A stretch of DNA of 18,954 bases from Planctomycetales bacterium (lineage in GTDB: Bacteria; Planctomycetota; SZUA-567): positions 1 to 18,954 of the forward strand of contig BNUQ01000039.1 of NCBI GenBank assembly GCA_025997475.1, given 5' to 3'. Of the stretch, positions 12,424 through 18,954 are shown piece after piece. The notes beneath the pieces are model-generated. The model saw only the letters and a program-made list of their open reading frames with translations. It searched no databases and was not told the origin of the DNA. How positions within the stretch are numbered: the stretch's first letter is position 1; every line of letters begins with the position of its first letter. The position numbers and the translations under genes are program-made.

Positions 12424-13635
12424 ATGTCATCCAGCGACTGGCTCATCATCGGCGGCGGCGCGGCGGGCTTGGCGGCGGCGCGAACCGCGGCGGCGCGCGG
12501 CAGAACCGTAACCTTGTTGGAAGCGTCCGCCGCGGCGGGCAAAAAAATTTTGGCGGCGGGCGGCGGACGGTGCAATATCGGCAATCTCGCGCTGACGGAA
12601 CGCGGCGTCGATTACGGTAAATTTTACGGCGCGGCAAAAAATTTTGTCAAACCGGCGCTGTCGGCTCTGCCGTCAATGCGCGAATTTTTTCAACCGCTCG
12701 GCGCGACGCTAATCGCCCACGGACAGCGCCTCTATCCCGCCGACGAACGCGGCGCGACGATTCTTAGCGCGCTGACCGGCACGCCGCCTTTCGTGCATCA
12801 CCCGCAAATAACCGCGCATTTTCTTTGTCCGATAGTCGCCTTGCGCCAAGACGGGGACGGTTGGCAAGCCGTCGCGGGCGACGGACGCCGATTTTTTGCC
12901 GCTCGGGTGTTGCTCGCGACCGGCGGCGTCAATGCCGCGACGCGCGAAATTTTGCAAGCGCTCGGATACGCCGTTACGCCGCTTTTGCCGGCGCTCGCGC
13001 CGCTGACGGTTGCGGGTTTTGGCGATTTGGCGGGGGTGAGCGTGCCGCAAGTCGAAGCGTGGCGCGTCGCCGCCTCGCAATCTAAAATCGGGCGCGTCGC
13101 CGCGCCGCGCCGGAAATTCAGCGGCGATTTGCTTTTTACGCATCACGGTTTGTCCGGTCCGGCGATTTTGGATTTGTCGGGCGAGGTCGCGGCGGAGGTG
13201 GCGGCGCAGGGGCAGAGTGAAATCGCGATTAATTTGGCGCCCGCTTTAACCGCGGCGGAATTTGCCGCGTGGCGCGTCGGCGGGCAACCGCTGAAAAACC
13301 GCTTGCCGTTGCCGGAGCGTTTGGCGGTAAAAATTTTGCGGTCGGTCGCGCTGGCGCCGCAACAACGCGCCGCCGAATTGACCGCCGCGCAAAGCCGGAG
13401 TTTGTGGACGGCGCTGACGGCGCACCGGTTTTTGCTTACGCAATTAACGCCGATGAACCAAGCGATGGTTACGCGCGGCGGCGTGGCGTTGGACGAAGTC
13501 GAGGCGAAAACGCTCGCCGGTCGTCGGCATAAAAATCTGTATTTCGCCGGCGAAATTTTAGACGTGGACGGCGTTTCCGGCGGCTTTAATTTGCAGTGGG
13601 CAATCGCCGGCGGACGGTTGGTAGCGAGTGTTTAG
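12424..13635 (+). CDS. BaiN/HI0933-family NAD(P)/FAD-dependent oxidoreductase
   Basis: 403 aa, usual length. The N-terminal dinucleotide fold IIGGGAAGLAAARTAAARG (residues 8-26) binds FAD. The family mark AGKKILAAGGGRCNIGN (about 39-55) follows, then the GVALDEVEAKTL strand. The C-terminal FAD contact is YFAGEILDVDGVSGGFNLQW (ending near residue 393). Members are cytoplasmic flavoproteins of unclear physiological substrate; one (BaiN) acts on bile-acid intermediates, which should not be assumed here. ATG 12424 has no clear ribosome site. The stop TAG (13633-13635) is inside a GTTTAGA heptamer of element E. Confidence 0.9.
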   Translation: MSSSDWLIIGGGAAGLAAARTAAARGRTVTLLEASAAAGKKILAAGGGRCNIGNLALTERGVDYGKFYGAAKNFVKPALSALPSMREFFQPLGATLIAHGQRLYPADERGATILSALTGTPPFVHHPQITAHFLCPIVALRQDGDGWQAVAGDGRRFFAARVLLATGGVNAATREILQALGYAVTPLLPALAPLTVAGFGDLAGVSVPQVEAWRVAASQSKIGRVAAPRRKFSGDLLFTHHGLSGPAILDLSGEVAAEVAAQGQSEIAINLAPALTAAEFAAWRVGGQPLKNRLPLPERLAVKILRSVALAPQQRAAELTAAQSRSLWTALTAHRFLLTQLTPMNQAMVTRGGVALDEVEAKTLAGRRHKNLYFAGEILDVDGVSGGFNLQWAIAGGRLVASV

Positions 13636-13728
13636 AGTTAAGAGTTTAGAGTTTAGCAATGGTCGCGCTTCGCGCATTTTGAAAATAACTCCACGGCTCA
13701 ACTCTCAACTCTCAACCCTAAACTCTTA
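13630..13728. repeat. Heptamer/core element E between convergent genes
   Basis: Left arm 13630-13657: GTTTAGA, GTTAAGA, GTTTAGA, GTTTAGC. Core: TCGCGCTTCGCGCATTTTGA then AAATAACTCC (ending 13692). Right arm 13698-13725: TCAACTC, TCAACTC, TCAACCC, TAAACTC, running into the TAA of the ExbD-like gene (complement of 13726-13728). Both flanking genes take their stop codon from or at the arms. Confidence 0.85.
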
Positions 13729-14184
13729 CTTGCCGCCGGTTTCTTCGTTCAGGTGGAGCGCGCTGTAAGCGATGCGCCAGAGGCGATTTTCGCGGCAGAT
13801 ATTGACGACGCGCCGGACGCTTTCGTAGGTGGCGCGTTGGTCGGCGCGGATAATGACGACGCGGTTGGAATAGCCGTTGGCGTCGCGCTCGCCGAGTTCG
13901 GATTGCTCTTTGAGAATTTGTTGCAACTCCGCGTCGTTCAACGTTTGTCCCATCACGCGAACCTCGCCGTCGCGGCTGTATTTTTGCCGGTCCTCCGCCA
14001 TCACGTTAATAATGAAGCGCTCGGTGTTTTGGGACTCGCCGTTTTTCGCTAACGGCAACGCGACGCCCGCGTGGCTGGCGTCGGTAACGGCGGACGCGCA
14101 AACAAAAAAAATGACCAGCAAAAAAATCACGTCAATCATCGCCGTCATCGTCATCGTCGAATCGTCGGAACGGATGCGCAACAT
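13726..14184 (-). CDS. exbD: ExbD/TolR-family energy-transducing protein
   Basis: 152 aa from ATG 14182-14184 (AAAGGA five bases upstream). The frame is open 30 codons further, but that part is repeat-derived (LLKTLKILKTFIPLK). A short cytoplasmic N-terminus leads to one membrane helix (AMIDVIFLLVIFFVCASAV, residues 15-33) with the conserved proton-path aspartate D18, then a periplasmic domain. With ExbB/TolQ-type and TonB/TolA-type partners it couples proton flow to outer-membrane work. No exbB/tolQ or tonB is in the window, which is unusual since they are normally adjacent. Could belong to a Tol-like or other ExbBD-type machine. Confidence 0.88.
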   Translation of the reverse strand: MLRIRSDDSTMTMTAMIDVIFLLVIFFVCASAVTDASHAGVALPLAKNGESQNTERFIINVMAEDRQKYSRDGEVRVMGQTLNDAELQQILKEQSELGERDANGYSNRVVIIRADQRATYESVRRVVNICRENRLWRIAYSALHLNEETGGK

Positions 14185-14215
14185 TGTTTGTCCTTTCGCG
14201 GGGGCGCGGGGCGGT

Positions 14216-14326
14216 GCTTTTAAGGGAATAAAAGTTTTAAGGATTTTAAGGGTTTTAAGAAGCGCGCCTTTCAAATTTCAACTCTAAACTTTCCTTTCTA
14301 AACTTTCCTTTCTAAACTTTCCTTCC
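14216..14326. repeat. TTTAAG-type series and 14-bp tandem repeat between exbD-like and recD-like genes
   Basis: 14216-14262 holds TTTTAAG units (GTTTTAAGGATTTTAAGGGT). 14285-14326 is three copies of the 14-mer TAAACTTTCCTTTC (last copy ends TTCC), that is, two 7-bp units per period. The third copy encodes the last residues of the RecD-like protein and the second and third supply its stop codon. Confidence 0.8.
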
Positions 14327-16054
14327 TAACCGTTCCGCCAAACCGGAGTCGCGGGCGGTCGCGGCGGCGACGGCGGCTTTGAAAACCGCCTCGTCCGCCC
14401 AAATGACGCACCGTTTTTTAGCGCGCGTCAAGCCGGTGTAAAGCCACTCGCGCGTCAGCAACGGCAACGACCGCGCCGGTAAAATCAACCACACTTCGTC
14501 AAAACCGGAACCCTGCGCCTGATGCGTCGTCAGCGCCCACGCCGCCGTATGCGCCGGCAATTCGGCGACGCTAAAACGGCGAAATTTTTCCGCGGCGGGA
14601 AAATAAACGCCCCCGCCGTCCTCGCATAAACCGGTGTCGCCGTTAAACAATCGACGTCGGTAATCGTTTTCCGTAATCAGCACCGGATAGCCGCGCCCGT
14701 ATTTTTTCACGCCGAGAATTTTCGGCAACAGCCGGTTCACCGTTTCGACGCCGCCGACCCCGCCGTGCGTCGCGCATAAAATACGGAAACGGTCGAATTG
14801 CGCGAACGCGTCCGCGAGGTCGCCGCTCTCGCCCCAATAATCGCCCGCGCGTCCTAATCGCCGCTCCAATTCGCCGACCGTTTTCGGCGCGGGCGCAGAG
14901 GAAAGCGTCGCGTCGCCGGACGTGAGAATTTGCCACGCCGCGTCGCCGTCGCCGCGGTTGACGGCGTCTTTGAGTTTGCCGATGCCGCGCGCCCCGTCGA
15001 AGCGGTGCGATTTTTCCAAACGCGCCACGCGCGGCGAATTTTGCCACGCGGCGCAGATATCGGCAAAAACCGCGCCGGTTTCCACGGCGGCGAGTTGGTC
15101 GCGGTCGCCCAACAAAACGACGCGGCACGCCGGCGGCGTCGCCGCCAATAAACTTGCCATCAGCGGCAAGTCAACCATCGAACATTCATCGACGATTAAA
15201 CAGTCGGCGGCAAACGGATTTTCGGCGGTATGCGCGAACGCGCGGCGCGACGGTTGATATTTAAGCAACCGGTGAATTGTCGCCGTTTCAAGATTAGTCA
15301 GAAAATTTTTCACCGCGTCGCCGACGTTAAGATTTTGCCGGATTTCATCTTTGAGCGCTTCCTGCATCCGCGCCTGCGCCTTGCCGGTCGGCGCGACCAA
15401 ACGACAGTTGATAGTTGGTAGTTGGTGGTTGGTAGTTGTCTGCTTACTGTTCACTGCCCACTGCTCGCCGACCAAAGCGGCAAGCACGACGCCGATAATC
15501 GTCGTTTTGCCGGCGCCCGGCGCGCCGGTGATGACGCAAAACGGTTCGGTCAACGCGCGGCGCACGGCGACCACTTGCTCGTCGTCCAACGGCAATTTCG
15601 TGAGCGCCCGAATCGCGGCGGCGTCCCAAGTTGCCGCCGATGCCGCCGATACGGCGGAGGCGTCGGGTTGGGCGGGACGATAATTGAGGCGTTCGGCAAG
15701 TTGCCGTTCGAGCAACCAATAGCGTTGCAAATAGAGCCGGTCGCCGTCAAGGACGAGCGGTTTGCAGAGGTCGTTGCGCGGCGGCGCGGCCTCGGCGACC
15801 GCGACGGCGAAAGCGTAATCGTCCTCGCGCAACCGGCGCGACCAATCGACGGCGAGGAGCGCGTCGTCGGTGAAAAAATTTTTCAATTTATTGAGCGGCA
15901 AGCAGACGTGGTTGTCGTCGCACGTGGCGCGGGCGACGAGCGCGACTAACCGTTGAAACTCCTCGCCGACGCTCGCGCCGACCGGCGCCAAGCGCGCGAC
16001 GACCGCGGCGAAGTGCCGCGCAAAGGGCGACGGAGTGGGACGTTGATGCGTCAT
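14312..16054 (-). CDS. recD: RecD-like helicase (exodeoxyribonuclease V alpha subunit)
   Basis: 580 aa, within the RecD range. 5'-3' superfamily 1B helicase of RecBCD double-strand-break repair. N-terminal region has CLPL and PLVLDGDRLYLQRYWLLERQ, typical of RecD. Motifs: Walker A ITGAPGAGKTT (175-185), RLVAPTGKAQARMQEAL (Ia), DECSMVDLPLM (Walker B), LLGDRDQLAAVETGAVFADI (III), ALTTHQAQGSGFDEVWLILP (V) and WLYTGLTRAKK (VI). recB and recC are not beside it; HisH lies upstream. A 21-residue insert (E197-C217) between motifs I and Ia is encoded by nine heptamers. C-terminus RKV and stop fall in the 14-bp repeat. Confidence 0.92.
   Translation of the reverse strand: MTHQRPTPSPFARHFAAVVARLAPVGASVGEEFQRLVALVARATCDDNHVCLPLNKLKNFFTDDALLAVDWSRRLREDDYAFAVAVAEAAPPRNDLCKPLVLDGDRLYLQRYWLLERQLAERLNYRPAQPDASAVSAASAATWDAAAIRALTKLPLDDEQVVAVRRALTEPFCVITGAPGAGKTTIIGVVLAALVGEQWAVNSKQTTTNHQLPTINCRLVAPTGKAQARMQEALKDEIRQNLNVGDAVKNFLTNLETATIHRLLKYQPSRRAFAHTAENPFAADCLIVDECSMVDLPLMASLLAATPPACRVVLLGDRDQLAAVETGAVFADICAAWQNSPRVARLEKSHRFDGARGIGKLKDAVNRGDGDAAWQILTSGDATLSSAPAPKTVGELERRLGRAGDYWGESGDLADAFAQFDRFRILCATHGGVGGVETVNRLLPKILGVKKYGRGYPVLITENDYRRRLFNGDTGLCEDGGGVYFPAAEKFRRFSVAELPAHTAAWALTTHQAQGSGFDEVWLILPARSLPLLTREWLYTGLTRAKKRCVIWADEAVFKAAVAAATARDSGLAERLGRKV
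15406..15468. repeat. Heptamer element H inside the recD-like gene
   Basis: Nine consecutive 7-bp units on the plus strand: AGTTGAT, AGTTGGT, AGTTGGT, GGTTGGT, AGTTGTC, TGCTTAC, TGTTCAC, TGCCCAC, TGCTCGC. 63 bp equals 21 codons, so the reading frame survives. The encoded segment is polar (EQWAVNSKQTTTNHQLPTI then NC) and lies in a loop position. Confidence 0.85.
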
Positions 16055-16090
16055 TGGAATGATTTTCTCGCCGCCGGCGGGAGGGAACGA

Positions 16091-16208
16091 ATTAACAATT
16101 TACAATTAACAATTAACAATTGAGGGTTAATTATTAAAATTTCGCGAAGCGATTTTGATCGGCAAAACTCCGCAATTGTTAATTGTTCATTGTTAATTGT
16201 TAATTGTC
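16091..16208. repeat. Heptamer/core element F
   Basis: Left arm from 16091: ATTAACA, ATTTACA, ATTAACA, ATTAACA. Core 16141-16171: TTCGCGAAGCGATTTTGATC then GGCAAAACTCC. Right arm 16174-16208: AATTGTT, AATTGTT, CATTGTT, AATTGTT, AATTGTC, which carries the stop codon of HisH (complement of 16193-16195). Lies between hisH (3' side) and the recD-like start. Confidence 0.85.
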
Positions 16209-16828
16209 TTTCCGTTCCATTCGATAAAATTTTGCAACATTTGCAGTCCCGCCGCGCCGCTTTTTTCGGGGTGGAATTGCGCGGCGACGAGGTTGTTCTT
16301 GCCGACCATCGACGGGAAAATTTTCCCGCCGTATTCGGTTTCGGCGATGATGTCGGCGGCGTCCCGCGGCACGACGTAATATGAATGCACAAAATACGCT
16401 TCGCTCGCCGGACGGAAATTTTTGAGCAACGGATGCTCGCGGCGCGGGACGACGGCGTTCCACCCCATATGCGGGATTTTCGGCGCGCTCGCGGACACGG
16501 TAAATTTCACCACCTCGCCGGCGAGCAAATCCAAACACGGCACCGCGTCGCGCCCCTCGGCGGAAGTGGAAAATAACAATTGCATTCCGATACAAATCGC
16601 GAGAAGGGGCTTGCCGGCGGCGTAGGCGTCGCGCAACGCCGCGTCTAAACCCCGCCGTTTGAGGTTGGTCATACACGTTTCGGCGTAGCCGACGCCGGGG
16701 AAAATCACGCGGTCGGCGGACGCGACGACGGCGGGGGCGGACGTAATCACGCCCGCGCCGCCCAAATGCTCCACCGCCAATTTCACGCTGGTCAAATTAC
16801 CCGCTTCGTAGTCGATGATGGCCAACAT
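16193..16828 (-). CDS. hisH: Imidazole glycerol phosphate synthase glutaminase subunit
   Basis: 211 aa. Class I glutamine amidotransferase that releases ammonia for HisF in histidine and AICAR formation. The triad is visible: C79 (LLAICIGMQLLF), H186 and E188 (AAQFHPEKSG). The start IIDYEAGNLTSVKLAVEHLG and the VIFPGVGYAETCM oxyanion strand are family-typical. ATG 16826-16828 has AAAGGG about seven bases upstream. hisF, hisA and other his genes are not in the window, so histidine genes are dispersed or this is a HisH paralogue serving sugar amidation (as in some surface-glycan pathways). The C-terminal TINN is encoded by heptamer repeats of element F. Confidence 0.92.
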   Translation of the reverse strand: MLAIIDYEAGNLTSVKLAVEHLGGAGVITSAPAVVASADRVIFPGVGYAETCMTNLKRRGLDAALRDAYAAGKPLLAICIGMQLLFSTSAEGRDAVPCLDLLAGEVVKFTVSASAPKIPHMGWNAVVPRREHPLLKNFRPASEAYFVHSYYVVPRDAADIIAETEYGGKIFPSMVGKNNLVAAQFHPEKSGAAGLQMLQNFIEWNGKTINN

Positions 16829-16865
16829 TGATTTTCCCTTTGAGTAACCGTTTTAACCTGCTAAT

Positions 16866-16898
16866 GGCGCACAAGGCGCGCGTTTTACCTTGTGCGCC
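16866..16898. terminator. Perfect 11-bp hairpin at the boundary of the R-M operon
   Basis: 16866-16876 (GGCGCACAAGG) and 16888-16898 (CCTTGTGCGCC) are perfect inverted repeats with an 11-base loop. CTTGTGCGC is then repeated once more at 16897-16905. It lies 12 bp after the end of the GIY-YIG/methylase gene. No T tract follows on either strand, so it may be a transcript-end stabiliser or a junction remnant, not a classic terminator. Confidence 0.5.
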
Positions 16899-16909
16899 TT
16901 GTGCGCGAG

Positions 16910-18205
16910 TTACGCTTTTTGGATTAACACGCGGGCAAATTTCTCTTTGCCGTCGATATACGGAGTATATCTTTTATCCGCGACAATTTCATATCCGCAT
17001 TCCAAAACGCCGTTCAATATCGGGCGGGCAGATACGGCAAACGGCTTTTTATAGTCGGACGGAATATAGCAATTACTTACCAGCAACGTTTTATTATCGT
17101 CATAACTTTTTTCGGCATCGGGAATATCTTTCAACGGAATTATTTTCAAGTGTTCAAGTTTGGCGCGGTTTTTAATCGTCAAATTGCAATACCAGTGTCC
17201 CGATGCTTCAACTAATTGGCGTTTCGGATTAAGAAAGTGGTCAATTCGATTATGCCCCGCCCAAACTGTTTTATTCTTGAAATAAGGTATAAATGCGGTA
17301 TTTATTGAATTGGTTATCGCCGATACGATCAAAAACTGTTTCCCGCTACCGATAATAAGTTTCCAATAATCAATAGCGCGGCTAAACGGTGGATTCGTGC
17401 AAACGATGTCCGCTTCATCGTTGAGGATTTTAATCGAAAGCGGGTCTTCGAAAGCCCCCGTATATCCTTTCGGCGATTCTTTTTTCACATCTAATTCATT
17501 AAAGCCGTATTTCGTGAAGATATAACCGCTTGCCCCCGCATTGAATAAATCAACCTCGCCTGAATAATGCGTGCAGATAAGTTTTTTTAAGCCAAAGTCC
17601 TTGAAGTGGTTGATAAAATAGAGCGCGAAAGCCGACGTTCTGGTTTCATCACCCCCCACCGGGTCGTCGCAATTGCAAAAAACCACCTTGTTGCGCCAAA
17701 TACGCTTATCATAGCAAGCAACTTCTTTTTCAAGGTCTTCATAAAGGGTATAAAACTCGTCGTCATCGACTTTTTGGGCTTTTTGCAATAATTCTTTGCG
17801 CGTCAACCCCCGTTCTTTTAAGGTCGGCGTCGTGCGTTTCACGATTTTGGTGATGATTTTCGGCGCGGTTTGTTTAATGAAAACTTCTTGCACAAACCAC
17901 GGGCTTTTTTTGATATAATCGACATATTGCCGGAACAGTTCGTGATTATAAAAGTAGATTTCCCGCGATTTTTCTTCGCGCAGAATGCGAAATCGCTCGG
18001 TAATCGCCTTTTCCATTTGCGCCATATCGCTAACTTGCGCCACGAAAAGATAGGCATAATGGTTGTCTTTACTTTTTCCCGTTATCGAGTTGTATTCTTT
18101 AAGACGGCGTTCGGGGTTGTCCGTTTTGCCGATTTTGCATTTGGACGGTTCTAATATCGCTTGCACGATGTAGATAAACTGTCCGGTTTTCGTGGCTTTT
18201 GCCAT
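16910..18205 (-). CDS. GIY-YIG nuclease-like domain fused to EcoRI-methylase-like adenine methyltransferase
   Basis: 431 aa; AAGGAG lies seven bases before ATG 18203-18205. Residues ~8-100 resemble the T5orf172/MUG113 GIY-YIG fold: FIYIVQ (GIY position), CKIGKT (YIG position), PERRLKEYN with the expected arginine, and REIYFYN with a candidate catalytic glutamate. Residues ~148-400 resemble the EcoRI adenine-specific methylase family: EFYTLYEDLEKEVACY, NKVVFCNCDDPV, and the catalytic NPPF at 271-274 (ADIVCTNPPF), followed by GKQFLIVSAITNSINTAFIP. It would methylate adenine in the host DNA using S-adenosylmethionine. Last gene of the R-M operon, 51 bp after the endonuclease gene. Codon use is AT-richer than flanking genes. 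Nuclease activity is unproven. Confidence 0.85.
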   Translation of the reverse strand: MAKATKTGQFIYIVQAILEPSKCKIGKTDNPERRLKEYNSITGKSKDNHYAYLFVAQVSDMAQMEKAITERFRILREEKSREIYFYNHELFRQYVDYIKKSPWFVQEVFIKQTAPKIITKIVKRTTPTLKERGLTRKELLQKAQKVDDDEFYTLYEDLEKEVACYDKRIWRNKVVFCNCDDPVGGDETRTSAFALYFINHFKDFGLKKLICTHYSGEVDLFNAGASGYIFTKYGFNELDVKKESPKGYTGAFEDPLSIKILNDEADIVCTNPPFSRAIDYWKLIIGSGKQFLIVSAITNSINTAFIPYFKNKTVWAGHNRIDHFLNPKRQLVEASGHWYCNLTIKNRAKLEHLKIIPLKDIPDAEKSYDDNKTLLVSNCYIPSDYKKPFAVSARPILNGVLECGYEIVADKRYTPYIDGKEKFARVLIQKA

Positions 18206-18256
18206 AAGTTTCTCCTTGCGACGGCGCTTCGTTAAAAAGGTGAGCGCTTATCACTT

Positions 18257-18817
18257 TTAGCGGACAACACTCGCCTTATCGAAAGCGCAGGCGTCCTTAT
18301 TCGGAACCGGCAGACCTAATTTTGCCAACGGAATGTATGCAAAATAATAGTGGCAATGAACGCTGTGGATGTAGTGTAAAACATCTTGGTATTCCGGTTT
18401 TCTAAACCAATCGCTTAACAAATACACATATTCGACTTCTATGTTCAGCGGCGCGAGCAATTTTTGATATTGCTTTTTCTTGAAGTCGCAAGTTTGCAAT
18501 TTTTCATCGACCGAACCGGCGACGCGCTGGAATTTACATTCAATCACAAACAGCGTGTTGTTGACGACGACATAAATACTGTCGTCGGGCAACAATTTTT
18601 TCGAGACGATATTTTGCCACCGAACATTCCGGCTTTCGAGAAAACGATAAAAATCGTGTTTCTTGAAAAGGCGCGCCACCAATTCGTTGGCAAAATAAAC
18701 TTCGCCGCCGATAACTTTGTAGCCGTCTTGTTGGGACAAAAAGGTCGCCAAATCCGTTTTGCCTTCAAATGCCAAGCCGGTTTTCGTATTGGCGCCGCCA
18801 ATGCCGTCGCGAATCAT
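18257..18817 (-). CDS. Type II restriction endonuclease, PD-(D/E)XK fold
   Basis: 186 aa. The core motif is visible: P77-D78, then 14 residues, E93-C94-K95 in LLPDDSIYVVVNNTLFVIEC followed by KFQ. The region after it (VAGSVDEKLQTCDFKKKQYQ) and the N-terminal RDGIGGANTKTGLAFEGKTD are recognisable family blocks of a type II-type nuclease. Cuts unmodified double-stranded DNA with divalent metal; the target cannot be read from sequence. The ATG overlaps the TGA of the upstream methyltransferase gene (ATGA), so the two are translationally coupled; GGGAGG lies five bases upstream. Confidence 0.85.
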   Translation of the reverse strand: MIRDGIGGANTKTGLAFEGKTDLATFLSQQDGYKVIGGEVYFANELVARLFKKHDFYRFLESRNVRWQNIVSKKLLPDDSIYVVVNNTLFVIECKFQRVAGSVDEKLQTCDFKKKQYQKLLAPLNIEVEYVYLLSDWFRKPEYQDVLHYIHSVHCHYYFAYIPLAKLGLPVPNKDACAFDKASVVR

Positions 18818-18954
18818 AACGCCTCCCTAAAAATTTGTCGCTGATTTTTCACTTGCTCGTATCGCTTAATCGTCAAGTCAACAAATTGCCGGTCGATTTC
18901 ACAGCCGATATATTTTCGGTCGCCGATAATTGCCGCGGCAATGCCGGTGGTGCC
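18814..18954 (-). CDS. DNA methyltransferase (beta-class N4/N6 type), C-terminal end only
   Basis: 46 residues plus stop, open to the right edge. It starts at GTTGIAAAIIGDRKYIGCEI and continues DRQFVDLTIKRYEQV. This is the SAM-binding motif I (end of FxGxGTTG) plus the R-x-YIG-x-E-I-D...Y pattern that sits at the C-terminus of beta-class N4-cytosine/N6-adenine methyltransferases. It is the first gene of the operon, overlapping the endonuclease start by ATGA. Its catalytic motif (DPPY/SPPY type) would lie outside the window. Confidence 0.88.
   Translation of the reverse strand, partial: GTTGIAAAIIGDRKYIGCEIDRQFVDLTIKRYEQVKNQRQIFREAL

Noticed and set aside
18236..18259. Hairpin AAGTGA/TCAC with T5 after the endonuclease stop as a terminator
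   Set aside because: Short stem with a bulge and only five T; the next gene begins 51 bp on with a strong ribosome site, so it is more likely read-through than a transcript end.

Overview
The window is one contiguous stretch of a diderm (Gram-negative) bacterial chromosome. Coding DNA is GC-rich and the gaps between genes are strikingly AT-rich and full of repeats. Evidence for a diderm: an autotransporter-type outer-membrane barrel, a heptose nucleotidyltransferase domain (LPS-type chemistry) and an ExbD energy-transducing protein. An FHA/Ser-Thr kinase of this design is common in Planctomycetota/Verrucomicrobiota-like lineages, but the sequence alone does not fix the lineage.

Layout. 1-1165: an autotransporter gene on the minus strand, cut by the left edge. 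1200-1790: two near-identical ~290-bp repeats, each holding a 49-codon minus-strand ORF followed by an intrinsic terminator, and able to fold into a long nested hairpin. 1900-3648: four tandem minus-strand paralogues of a DUF1640-like coiled-coil/membrane-tail protein. 3730-3925: decayed coding remnant. 4042-7203: YggS-type PLP protein, a heptose-nucleotidyltransferase/NUDIX fusion, a pteridine-reductase-type SDR, and rnpA. 7294-10216: FHA/Ser-Thr kinase, an NfuA-like Fe-S scaffold protein and a 67-aa cysteine protein. 10714-16828: NtrC-type regulator, BaiN/HI0933-type flavoprotein, ExbD, RecD-like helicase, HisH. 16910-18954: a restriction-modification operon (beta-class DNA methyltransferase cut by the right edge, PD-(D/E)XK endonuclease, and a GIY-YIG/EcoRI-methylase-like fusion) that is visibly more AT-rich than its neighbours and probably acquired.

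How the genes relate. Most are single housekeeping genes on alternating strands, not one pathway. The only convincing functional operon is the restriction-modification module; the NfuA-like gene and the 67-aa cysteine protein are a likely second pair.

The most unusual property is at the gene ends. Almost every gene stops inside, or directly against, a run of 7-bp repeats. At six places these runs form inverted arms around a shared core resembling CGCGAAGCG-TTTTGA-n-TCAAAACTCC. The arm sequence differs from place to place but the 7-bp period is constant. Similar heptamer runs sit in frame inside the RecD-like and NtrC-type genes. A second family, with 19-20-bp terminal inverted repeats and several internal hairpins, occurs twice and shows compensatory base changes. 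These repeats, the twin 290-bp element and the R-M fusion are the best candidates for something undescribed.
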